From positions 1-64,000 of the forward strand of contig NZ_JADKQA010000007.1 of NCBI RefSeq assembly GCF_015351765.1: DNA of 64,000 nt. The letters are read 5' to 3'. The notes under the pieces are model-generated. The model was given only the letters and a program-made list of their open reading frames with translations, was not told where the DNA came from and did not search any database. Shown here in pieces: positions 42,221 through 51,293 of the stretch (positions are counted from its first letter, which is position 1; every line of letters starts with the position of its first letter). The translations under genes were made by a program, and so were the position numbers. The DNA comes from Clostridium vitabionis (lineage in GTDB: Bacteria; Bacillota; Clostridia; Lachnospirales; Lachnospiraceae).

Positions 42221-44641
42221 GTGGCGAACAGAATACCGTGGGATTTGCGCGAGGCTGCTATCCTGCTGCAAGGTCTTTTAGATATTAGAGCAAATAAGGC
42301 GCCGAGAGCTGAGACTATTGAAATCATATCGTCTCGCCTTCGTTCTCTGGCAGTTCAGAACGGACATAAGGTTGACGAAAAGTTCCGGAATATAAACGGG
42401 ATAAGTCTTCAAATGTCGCACCTTGAGTACGCCCTAACCAATGGAAAAACTGGGCTTGGTCCTGCGCATAAATGGCAATACAACATTATTGAAATTTTTA
42501 GGAATGATCCTGAGAGATATAAAGAAATGTTGGAGGAGGTGAATATCGTGTCAGAATCAATTATTGATACAAGGTCTGATTTCATAGCATGGCTTGACAG
42601 GAATATGTCAGCGGAAAAATCGGAACAAATAACAAATTCTATATCGACTGCTGACCTCCTCCTTCGCAAAAGTGGTGAAATAAAAAGATCTGTATTAGAC
42701 ATTAATGCTCTTAGCACTATTGATAAGCTTGTCGCACGGATAAAAACAAAAAAAATCATTCACTCCAGACAACTCTCTACACGAGTATTAGCATATGTTT
42801 TGGCGGTTAGGGATTACAAGGGAAAGTCTGTTCAAAATTACTCTTCTAGCCATAATCAAAAGAATGAAGATAACAAGAAGGTTGTGTATAAAAAGTCTGA
42901 TGGCAATGTAGATGACTTTTTTCAGTGGATGCTTCATGAAAAAAAGCTTGCTGAGTCAACTTGCCGTTCTTATGTTTCGAACATTTATTCGGCTGAAAAA
43001 TATGCGCAGACGCATAATCTCGCTTCTACAAAGTTGTTTTTTGCGAGTCTGGAAGAAGCAAGCAATACTACAGATGCCCTGTACTCTGATAGCGATTTTG
43101 CCGCCTATGATCTTGACCAACATAATCGATTTCGAGCTGCCATAACCAAACTTCTTGAGTTCCTTGGGGGTAAATTAGAAAAGGCGCCTTCAGAGATTGT
43201 GAACACAAGGGGAAATGAGCGCTCGGAAGTTGATACGGATCCTTTCAAATTCGTTCTGAAGAAACATTTTAATAATGGGTTTCGTATAGGATCAGCCATC
43301 GATATTCGTAAGTTCAGACGATACTACGAGGAAGACAATGAAAAATCGCTTTCTCTTGACAACGATCAATTAGATCGCATTATCAGGAGCTGTGGAATTG
43401 AACATGAAGGTAGGATATACCTTCCAGATGTGCTGCTAAGTGAAAATCTCCGTACAAGACTTTTTGATTACATTAAGCATTGCTTTTCTGGTGGAGCAAC
43501 AGCAGTATACTACGAAGCTTTGTTTCAGCATTTCCATGATGATTTCCTCGACTATGGGATTTATGATGCCGAAATGCTGAAATCTTACATTGCATATTAT
43601 GCTGGAGATAACTATGCCCTAGAAAGAAGTTATCTTTCAAAGGATCACTTGGGAGAAACCGACCCTACGACCGAGATACGAGAACTGCTCAAAAATCACG
43701 TTCTCCCAATGAAGATTACAGATATAGCCAAAACTTTGCCTCATATACCAGAAGAAAATATCCGGAGTATCTTGGGCACCAATCTGGAATTTGTCCGTGC
43801 AAGTAAGGGTGTGTATTTTCATGCAGACTGTTTTGAAGTATCCGATGAAGAATTAGATGATATTGCTGATTTTATTCAGGATGAACTCAATAGAAATGGT
43901 TATTTAAGCGGCAACGAACTTTATAGCAATATAAAGAGACTTTTTCCATATGTCTACGAGAAGAACGAAGCTTTTCCTATGATTGGATTTCGCGACACTC
44001 TAAAATACAAACTTCGTGATCGCTTTTCATTCAATGGGAACATTATCAGCAGCAGAGAAAATGCCCTTTCGATGAGCGATGTTTTTTCTCTGTATGGGAA
44101 AAACAGACAAAGTTTTACGTTAGCAGATGTTTTAGCCCTTGTATCTGACATCGGATCAAAGGTAATCTATTTTGACTCTTTATACGAATATGCGACGCGT
44201 ATCAGTGAAACCAATTTTGTCAGGAAAGACTATGTGTCATATCAGACAAAAGAAACTGATAGGGTTTTGAACCGTTTTTGCCCAGGTGCATATGTGCCAA
44301 TTTCGGAAATCGATAATTTCGGGCTTTTTCCGGATGCTTCTTATCCGTGGAACCAGTATCTGCTTGAGAATTATCTTGCGTTCCACAGCGAGCTATTTGA
44401 GCTTATGCACACTGGCTATAACAATAATTGCGTTGTTGGAGCCATGGTCAGGAAATCTAGTGGGATTCAGAATTATGACGATCTTATAACTAGGGTAATA
44501 GCTGACGCTGATGTGCCGTTGAAAAAATCCGATGCACTTTCCTTCCTTTATGAGCAAGGGTATATAGGTCGTCGTACATATAAGGGAATTGAGGCTCTAT
44601 TAATCAAAGCGCGCGAGATACGAAACAGAAAGGAACAATAA
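42221..44641 (+). CDS. 806-aa BREX-associated protein of unknown function, DNA-binding-like
   Basis: GTG start; AT-rich gene. The N-terminus (about 1-110) has the pattern IPWDLREAAILLQGLLD...FRNINGISLQMSHLEYAL, seen as an N-terminal module in restriction-type nucleases. The middle (about 230-310) resembles a SAM-like core-binding domain of phage integrases (FFQWMLHEKKLAESTCRSYVSNI). The C-terminal half is several winged-helix-like segments. No nuclease or integrase catalytic residues are visible. It sits between the BREX regulator and brxP, four bases from the latter, so it is very probably part of the system. The function is unknown. Confidence 0.7.
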   Translation: MANRIPWDLREAAILLQGLLDIRANKAPRAETIEIISSRLRSLAVQNGHKVDEKFRNINGISLQMSHLEYALTNGKTGLGPAHKWQYNIIEIFRNDPERYKEMLEEVNIVSESIIDTRSDFIAWLDRNMSAEKSEQITNSISTADLLLRKSGEIKRSVLDINALSTIDKLVARIKTKKIIHSRQLSTRVLAYVLAVRDYKGKSVQNYSSSHNQKNEDNKKVVYKKSDGNVDDFFQWMLHEKKLAESTCRSYVSNIYSAEKYAQTHNLASTKLFFASLEEASNTTDALYSDSDFAAYDLDQHNRFRAAITKLLEFLGGKLEKAPSEIVNTRGNERSEVDTDPFKFVLKKHFNNGFRIGSAIDIRKFRRYYEEDNEKSLSLDNDQLDRIIRSCGIEHEGRIYLPDVLLSENLRTRLFDYIKHCFSGGATAVYYEALFQHFHDDFLDYGIYDAEMLKSYIAYYAGDNYALERSYLSKDHLGETDPTTEIRELLKNHVLPMKITDIAKTLPHIPEENIRSILGTNLEFVRASKGVYFHADCFEVSDEELDDIADFIQDELNRNGYLSGNELYSNIKRLFPYVYEKNEAFPMIGFRDTLKYKLRDRFSFNGNIISSRENALSMSDVFSLYGKNRQSFTLADVLALVSDIGSKVIYFDSLYEYATRISETNFVRKDYVSYQTKETDRVLNRFCPGAYVPISEIDNFGLFPDASYPWNQYLLENYLAFHSELFELMHTGYNNNCVVGAMVRKSSGIQNYDDLITRVIADADVPLKKSDALSFLYEQGYIGRRTYKGIEALLIKAREIRNRKEQ

Positions 44642-44645
44642 CAAC

Positions 44646-47057
44646 ATGTACTCATATAACTGGGATCCTGAAACAGGAGGGCTTCTATTAAATAGCTCGC
44701 CGCTGAAGTTCAGTAAGGAGCCAAGACCAGTATATTATAAAGAGCTAGATATTCTTGGATTTGACAGATACTGGAATTACGAAAAAGACGACTCTTACCC
44801 ATATATGTGGGCTGAGGCGAATAATTATATATATAGAGGCAGGCTTGTGGCCAAAACAAAAGGTGGCTCGGTCTATACTGCGCCGGAACTCATTTTGCTT
44901 GAAAACCCTGAACCAGATGGTATGCCCCTGCGTTTTGTTGATATTCCGGCTATGGTTTCAAAAAATCAGGAAATTATCGACACTCTCGCACAGGATACGA
45001 TTAAGAAAATTTACAACACCTATATAGAATACAGTAATAAGGTTGATGTATTTTATGTGGCGTTCAGTGGTGGAAAAGACAGCGTAGTGACACTTGATCT
45101 TACGCAGAGGGCTTTACCGCATAATAAATTCAAGGTGCTTTTTGGCGATACTGGGATGGAATTTCCAGATACGTATGAGGAAATGCGATCGATTGAAAAT
45201 GATTGCAGGGAAGAAAAAATAGAATTTTTAAAAGCAAAATCTCGTTTATCACCTGCTCAAAGCTGGAATGTTTTCGGTCCCCCAGCAGTAACGATACGGT
45301 GGTGCTGCAGTGTCCATAAATCTGCTCCTCAGATATTATTGCTCAGAGAATATACAAAGAACCCGAATGTGAGAGGCATGGCTTTTACCGGTATTCGAGG
45401 TGATGAAAGCCTATCTAGAAGCGAATACGAAGAAGTAAACGACGGGAAAAAAATAAGAGGCCAGTTTAGTTTTCACCCAATTCTGGAGTGGAATTCTGCT
45501 GAGCTTTTTTCCTATATTTATCAGCGTAAACTTCGCCTTAATGCAGCTTATAAAAAAGGAAATTCACGAGTTGGATGCCTTGTTTGTCCGATGTCCTCTG
45601 GGAAACATGAATATATGAAGGCAGTATGTTACCCAACAGAAGTTAATTCACTGCTGGACAAAATAAAAGCCACCAGTGGTAAAATAAATTTGACTGAAAG
45701 TCAGATGGATGAATTTGTTGATGATGGTCTATGGAAAACAAGAAAAACAGGGCGTGAACTCAATTTCGGTGCCGATAGCCATTTAATTGACATAAAAAAC
45801 GGAAAAACAACAATTATGGTTCGGCACTTAAATGATCGGTGGAAAGTATGGGCTAAAACAATCGGTGATTTTGTTGAACTTACCCCAACCGATTTTACCA
45901 TAAATTTTAAGCAAAAGAACTATTCTGTTCATTTACAGACAGAAAAAGAGGGAATACGAATTACATTTCCTCAATGTGGCACTGGAAAGGATGATATTAA
46001 ATTTATATCGCTTTTTAGAAGCGTAATTGTCAAAAGCGTATATTGCGTTCGCTGCGGCGTCTGCGAAGCAAACTGTACAGCAAATTGTATCGATATGACG
46101 AATGGCTTAAAGATATCTGATAGCTGTATCCATTGTTACCAATGCCATGACATATATGAACATTGTTTAAGATATAACTCAATCCGTAATAAAGCTGGAG
46201 GGGATCGACAAATGAAAAGTTTAGATAGGTATTTCAGTTTTGGCGTAAGAAAAAGGTGGATTGAGCTCTATTTTCAAGACCGTGGAACAACAGAATTCTG
46301 GAATTCGGATGGGCATGGAGAAGTTGCAAACAAGAAGAAAGATGCATTCCTAAATTTTGTGAAGGATGCCGGTCTCGTCACATTTAATAGGCTTTATGGA
46401 GACGATAAATACACGAGAAATGAGCCAAATGAATTCGCAGATATTCTTTTTGATTTAGGAAGTGAATCCGACTCTGCTTGGGCTCTTATGCTTTGCAATT
46501 TAGCCTATACACCTGAATTTAACTGGTTTATTAAAAGCGTTCCATTTAATGAGAATATAACTCAAGATAGGCTTAAATATATGTTAAATGAAGTCATGAC
46601 GAACGATACAAAAGGACTTGGGAAAAGAAATATCTCTGATGCTCTTAAAATAATCCTAGTTAAAACACCACTGGGCGAGCCCATTGGTCTTGGTGACTGC
46701 GATTATACAGAAAAGGTAAACGCTTCAGGAAACGAGACTGTAACTCTTAATTCATTTCACAGAGGAAGTTGGCATTCTCCTGATCCGAAAGTAATCCTTT
46801 ACTCTCTTTATAAATTTGCGGAGAATTGCGGTGATTACTATCAGTTTACTCTCGCTCGTCTGCTTGATTTCAGTGTGGACAGCAACGGGGTCAGTCCGGC
46901 AGAAATTTTCGGCCTCGATCGAGATATAATGGAGAAAATTATAACCAGCCTTTCGATCAACCATCCAGATTTCCTCACAACGCAGTTTAACTTGAACCTG
47001 GATACTATAACATTAAATGCCGAGAAGAGATCCGGCGATGTGCTTGAACTGTTTTAA
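44646..47057 (+). CDS. brxP: BrxP: PAPS-reductase-fold BREX type 4 protein with ferredoxin domain
   Basis: An 803-residue protein. The N-terminal domain is followed by a PAPS reductase/ATP pyrophosphatase fold with the PP-motif SGGKDS at 141-146, RWCCSVHK near 220 and GCLVCPMSSGKHE near 315. An 8-Cys two-cluster 4Fe-4S ferredoxin-like insert lies at about 465-520 (CVRCGVCEANCTANC, CIHCYQCHDIYEHC). The C-terminal 280 residues resemble the DUF4007-like region of DndC relatives. It is the type 4 replacement for the PglX methylase and probably activates DNA for sulfur insertion, as DndC does. It is followed by brxC after 14 bp. Confidence 0.88.
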   Translation: MYSYNWDPETGGLLLNSSPLKFSKEPRPVYYKELDILGFDRYWNYEKDDSYPYMWAEANNYIYRGRLVAKTKGGSVYTAPELILLENPEPDGMPLRFVDIPAMVSKNQEIIDTLAQDTIKKIYNTYIEYSNKVDVFYVAFSGGKDSVVTLDLTQRALPHNKFKVLFGDTGMEFPDTYEEMRSIENDCREEKIEFLKAKSRLSPAQSWNVFGPPAVTIRWCCSVHKSAPQILLLREYTKNPNVRGMAFTGIRGDESLSRSEYEEVNDGKKIRGQFSFHPILEWNSAELFSYIYQRKLRLNAAYKKGNSRVGCLVCPMSSGKHEYMKAVCYPTEVNSLLDKIKATSGKINLTESQMDEFVDDGLWKTRKTGRELNFGADSHLIDIKNGKTTIMVRHLNDRWKVWAKTIGDFVELTPTDFTINFKQKNYSVHLQTEKEGIRITFPQCGTGKDDIKFISLFRSVIVKSVYCVRCGVCEANCTANCIDMTNGLKISDSCIHCYQCHDIYEHCLRYNSIRNKAGGDRQMKSLDRYFSFGVRKRWIELYFQDRGTTEFWNSDGHGEVANKKKDAFLNFVKDAGLVTFNRLYGDDKYTRNEPNEFADILFDLGSESDSAWALMLCNLAYTPEFNWFIKSVPFNENITQDRLKYMLNEVMTNDTKGLGKRNISDALKIILVKTPLGEPIGLGDCDYTEKVNASGNETVTLNSFHRGSWHSPDPKVILYSLYKFAENCGDYYQFTLARLLDFSVDSNGVSPAEIFGLDRDIMEKIITSLSINHPDFLTTQFNLNLDTITLNAEKRSGDVLELF

Positions 47058-47071
47058 GGAGGAATCTACAA

Positions 47072-50000
47072 ATGGAAACCTATCGCCATTACTTTGATAT
47101 AGACCCGGATTATTTTCCGGCAGTAAATGAGAAGGTTATAAATGACAACCCAGATATGTGGAAGAAGTTTTATCCACATAAGACTTTTATTAGCCTACTT
47201 AAAACAACTATTAATGTTATTAACCGGAAACAGAAACTTTCCATCTGGGTTGAGGGCGCGTATGGAACAGGAAAGTCTCATGCGGTCCTCACGCTGAAAA
47301 AACTGCTAGATGCTGGTAATGATGAAGCAGAAGAATACTTTAACAAATATGGGCTGGACAATGATCTGAAAAACAACTTCAAGCAGATTAAGAGCAGTGG
47401 ACGAATCCTTACCGTGCATCGGTATGGATCCTCCAATATCCACGGCGACAACGATCTTGTTTTTGCCATTCAGGAAAGCATTGAAAAAGCTTTTGAAAAG
47501 GCGGGATTAGAAAATAAGGGCCAGGACTCCTTAAAGGAAGCAATCATCAGGTATCTTTCAGACGACCTTAATAAACAGAGTTTTAACATTCTTGTGACTA
47601 AGGGATATGCAAATCTTTTTGGTGGCGATGACGTTGACTCGATTGTAACGAAACTAAGAGAATATTCGGGTGAGTCGCTTCATGCCCTAATGGAAAAGAT
47701 TTTCAAAGTTGCACATGACCGTCAGATTCGTGCCTTTTCCATGACTCCCGAAGATCTTACTAATTGGATCAAGGAGGTTATTCGGGCTAACAATCTCAAG
47801 GCTATTGTTTTTATATGGGATGAGTTTACAGAATATTTTTTGAATAATTCTAGAAACCTCACTGGATTTCAGCAAATTCTCGAACTAAGTGAAACAGAGC
47901 CTTTCTATTTTGTCTTGGTGACGCACGTAAGTGCCGGTCTCTTTCCAGAAGGAGACAAGGATTATATCAAGCTGAATGGTCGTTTCGTCGCACCTCACAG
48001 CCAGATTTCTCTTCCTGAGAATATCGCATTCCAGCTCATGGGAGCAGCTATGGAGAAAACAAACGATCCTGCCGTTCTTCAGGAATGGGATGATATGCTG
48101 GGGGATCTGATTGATCGCACCAAAAATTCCAGAAAAGTTATCGGTAACGCTGCCAGAATTAAAGATGAGGAGATGACTGACATTCTGCCAATCCACCCTT
48201 ACACCGCCATGCTTCTGAAACACATTTCTCAAGTGTTTGACTCGAACCAGCGAAGCATGTTCGACTTCATTAAAAATGATCGTGGGGATGAAATCAAAGG
48301 GTTTCAGTGGTTTATAGATAACTATGGCCCTGATGGTGGAAAAGACAGTGATAACCCTCTGCTAACTGTCGATATGCTTTGGGAATTTTTCTATGACAAG
48401 GGCAGAGACAGTCTCGCTCACGATGTACGTACAGTCCTCGATTATTATGAGCGAACTGCGAACCGTGGTCTTGACTCAGAAGAAAAACGCATTCTTAAAG
48501 CAGTCTTACTCCTGCAGGCTATTTCTCAACATGCAGCAGATGCTGTTGAAATGTTTATTCCTAACGACAAGAATCTTGAATTATCGTTTGAAGGATCAGA
48601 TCTGGAAAACAAAGCTGTGCATATTGCTGATAAGCTTGTCCGTGACAAGATTTTATATAAAAAATCTCTTGGAAATGGAAAATTTCAATATAACGCTTAT
48701 ATCAATGAAATAAGCGGCGCTGAACTGGATAAGTTCAAAAAAGAAATAGATAAAAAATCCACATCAGCACTGATCACAGAGCAGTTAAATGACAATTCCA
48801 CGGTATCAGATGCCCTCACCCTGGATGATGCCGCTCTGAAATTGCGTTACAAAATACAGCCTGTATCCGCAACTGATTTTGATTCGACAATCCGTCGCAT
48901 GCGGAACTTAGAAGAAGAATCTGTAAGTAAGATCCCAGCTGTTATTTGCTATGCCAAAGACGATAATGAATCCATTCTTCTGGGGAAGAAGATTCAAAGT
49001 GCTATTCAAGACGGCTCTTATCATCTGATATTCATAGATGCTACTCTAACGCCCTTCGGTCAGGATGGATACAATCAGTATCGTGATGAAATGGCGCAGT
49101 CTATGTACCAGACTGGTAAAGATAACGGTCTCGCCAGTCAGTATGCAAGAAATGCAAAAGAAGCATTAAAAAAATGGAAAGAACGTATCAGTGCGGGGGA
49201 ATTTATCGTATTTACTGAGAAGAAACCTGCAGGAGAAAGAGCTACATCAAAAAAGTTGCTTGAAAATATTCTTCAGGAGATAGATCACAAAAAATTTCCG
49301 GATTGTTTGGAAGCTGAGTACAATGTCCTTCCAACCATGTATACACCGACTAGTTTGAAGCTCGGTGTTGAATGTGGTGTTAACAGAAAAACAAGACAGA
49401 CATTTTCTTCAGGAAATGTTCACACTAAGTTGGAAACAGCTCTGAAGGATGCGTGGGATGATTCTGTATACTGGGAAACACATCCTAACATCTTAATTTC
49501 AAAAATTAAAATTGCTGTGGATAATGAAATTAAGTCAAGATTTCAGAGCGCAGGACGTATTTCTATCCGTGAAATTTATGACTTTCTAAAAGGGTATCCA
49601 TATGGATTTATGCCTTGTAATCTCTCTGCATTTATTATTGGTTTTGTGCTGAAAGAGTACACGGATGGTACATATTCATGGAGTGATGGCCTCTCGAATG
49701 ATGCTCTTACACTGGACAGACTTAAAGAAATGATTGATGAGGTGATTAAGTTACAGATCACCCCGAACAATAAATATAAGGATAAATATATTGTTGCGCT
49801 GACCGCAGAAGAAAAAGCATTCAATGAGTCCAGCGCGACCGCTTTTAATGTCTCAAAATCTCTCTGTACATCTGCAGAACAGACAAGAGGGGTAATCCGG
49901 AACAAGATGAAAGAATATGGATTCCCCATCTGGACTCTGAAAGAGTTAATACCGGAGACTTCTTTCAAAACACAAGCAAGCGTTATTTCATCATTGATTG

Positions 50001-51289
50001 ATGAATATACGGGAATTGCAAATAACGGTAATCTTAGCAGTACAAAAACCGATAGTGATATTGCAAATGAAATCGGGAAACTTTATATTGACAATCCTGA
50101 TGCTGCAGCAGAATTGCAAGTTTTTCTCACAAAAGATAACTGCACAAGAGGTATGGAAAAATACTTGCAGCGATACGATGCAGGAAAGCTCCCATCTCTC
50201 GCCAATGAAATAAGAGACGGTGGCCAGTACATTAATGCAGTGCGCCGTAAATTTGATGCGGATGCATCTACCTGGGTATGGAGTATCGACACGGCAAATC
50301 AGAAGATCGAAGAAGTGATTCTCGAATACCAGATTGTGGGTGAAAGCAATAAAATTCTCCCGAGAAACTCTTCTTACGCCGGAACATTGGACGCCTGGAT
50401 CAGCCGCTGTAATAATATTAAAATAGCCTTTTCTGCTGCAAGGGATTCGCTTGGAGGAATCGAACCGTTTGTTGAGATGCTCTATAACTTGAAGAGAAGT
50501 GGTCGACTATCGGATGAACAGCAGAAACAGCAGTTCCTTGATCTGTTGAAGGCAGAAGGTGAAGCCTTTGAGCGCTTTTATAGGAACCAGACAGATTTAT
50601 TCCAAAAAGTATGCGAATACTATTTGAACGCTTTTGACAATGAAGAGATTCAGGAACTCTTCAATAAGATCCCAAGTTCTGGAACCTTCGTAATGGACAA
50701 GTCCGCCTATTTTACTATGGTGGACAATACTGTCAAAGATTATCGCGATTCTCTCGGATATGCACAGCTCAAGAAGTTTTGGAGGGATAAAACCCATTCT
50801 GCAACACCAAGAGAATGGTCATTGAAGCATCAAATGCCAATCCTTGCTGTTGTGCCAGCAGATGAAATTACAAAAGCCAGAGATGCTTTCGGAACGCTTA
50901 ATCGAAATCATCCGGATGCCGCATCTGTAGCAAGAGCTAAAGAATATCTTGAAACAACTGATATCTTTGCCAAATTGAGCGATAATGATGCACTAGATCA
51001 GATATTTGTTACAGAAGTCATTGATAATTACGCAGTTTTGCTTACTGATATCAATGAAGTAAAGCAATATCTCACCCAGCGGGTTCCTGATGAGCCTTAC
51101 GACTGGTTCCAGTCTCCTGTAGTAAATGAAAAGCTGAGGCAAATGGCAGAAGCTAAGTATAATCAGAGCGGTTCAGCAAGGGCATTGAAAAAGATTGATG
51201 AAATGGATGTCGATGCTGTAAAGAGGTATCTGAAGGAACTGATTCGAGACAATATGATTGTTGGAATGGAAATCATAAAAGGAAACTGA
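47072..51289 (+). CDS. brxC: BrxC-type BREX ATPase (type 4)
   Basis: A 1405-residue P-loop ATPase with Walker A GAYGTGKS at 62-69 and Walker B AIVFIWDEF near 245-255. A long helical remainder is typical of BrxC/PglY. In BREX, this AAA-like protein is essential for both modification and phage exclusion. AAGGAGG precedes the ATG. The gene is full length and followed by pglZ after 4 bp. Confidence 0.85.
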   Translation: METYRHYFDIDPDYFPAVNEKVINDNPDMWKKFYPHKTFISLLKTTINVINRKQKLSIWVEGAYGTGKSHAVLTLKKLLDAGNDEAEEYFNKYGLDNDLKNNFKQIKSSGRILTVHRYGSSNIHGDNDLVFAIQESIEKAFEKAGLENKGQDSLKEAIIRYLSDDLNKQSFNILVTKGYANLFGGDDVDSIVTKLREYSGESLHALMEKIFKVAHDRQIRAFSMTPEDLTNWIKEVIRANNLKAIVFIWDEFTEYFLNNSRNLTGFQQILELSETEPFYFVLVTHVSAGLFPEGDKDYIKLNGRFVAPHSQISLPENIAFQLMGAAMEKTNDPAVLQEWDDMLGDLIDRTKNSRKVIGNAARIKDEEMTDILPIHPYTAMLLKHISQVFDSNQRSMFDFIKNDRGDEIKGFQWFIDNYGPDGGKDSDNPLLTVDMLWEFFYDKGRDSLAHDVRTVLDYYERTANRGLDSEEKRILKAVLLLQAISQHAADAVEMFIPNDKNLELSFEGSDLENKAVHIADKLVRDKILYKKSLGNGKFQYNAYINEISGAELDKFKKEIDKKSTSALITEQLNDNSTVSDALTLDDAALKLRYKIQPVSATDFDSTIRRMRNLEEESVSKIPAVICYAKDDNESILLGKKIQSAIQDGSYHLIFIDATLTPFGQDGYNQYRDEMAQSMYQTGKDNGLASQYARNAKEALKKWKERISAGEFIVFTEKKPAGERATSKKLLENILQEIDHKKFPDCLEAEYNVLPTMYTPTSLKLGVECGVNRKTRQTFSSGNVHTKLETALKDAWDDSVYWETHPNILISKIKIAVDNEIKSRFQSAGRISIREIYDFLKGYPYGFMPCNLSAFIIGFVLKEYTDGTYSWSDGLSNDALTLDRLKEMIDEVIKLQITPNNKYKDKYIVALTAEEKAFNESSATAFNVSKSLCTSAEQTRGVIRNKMKEYGFPIWTLKELIPETSFKTQASVISSLIDEYTGIANNGNLSSTKTDSDIANEIGKLYIDNPDAAAELQVFLTKDNCTRGMEKYLQRYDAGKLPSLANEIRDGGQYINAVRRKFDADASTWVWSIDTANQKIEEVILEYQIVGESNKILPRNSSYAGTLDAWISRCNNIKIAFSAARDSLGGIEPFVEMLYNLKRSGRLSDEQQKQQFLDLLKAEGEAFERFYRNQTDLFQKVCEYYLNAFDNEEIQELFNKIPSSGTFVMDKSAYFTMVDNTVKDYRDSLGYAQLKKFWRDKTHSATPREWSLKHQMPILAVVPADEITKARDAFGTLNRNHPDAASVARAKEYLETTDIFAKLSDNDALDQIFVTEVIDNYAVLLTDINEVKQYLTQRVPDEPYDWFQSPVVNEKLRQMAEAKYNQSGSARALKKIDEMDVDAVKRYLKELIRDNMIVGMEIIKGN

Positions 51290-51293
51290 TCTT

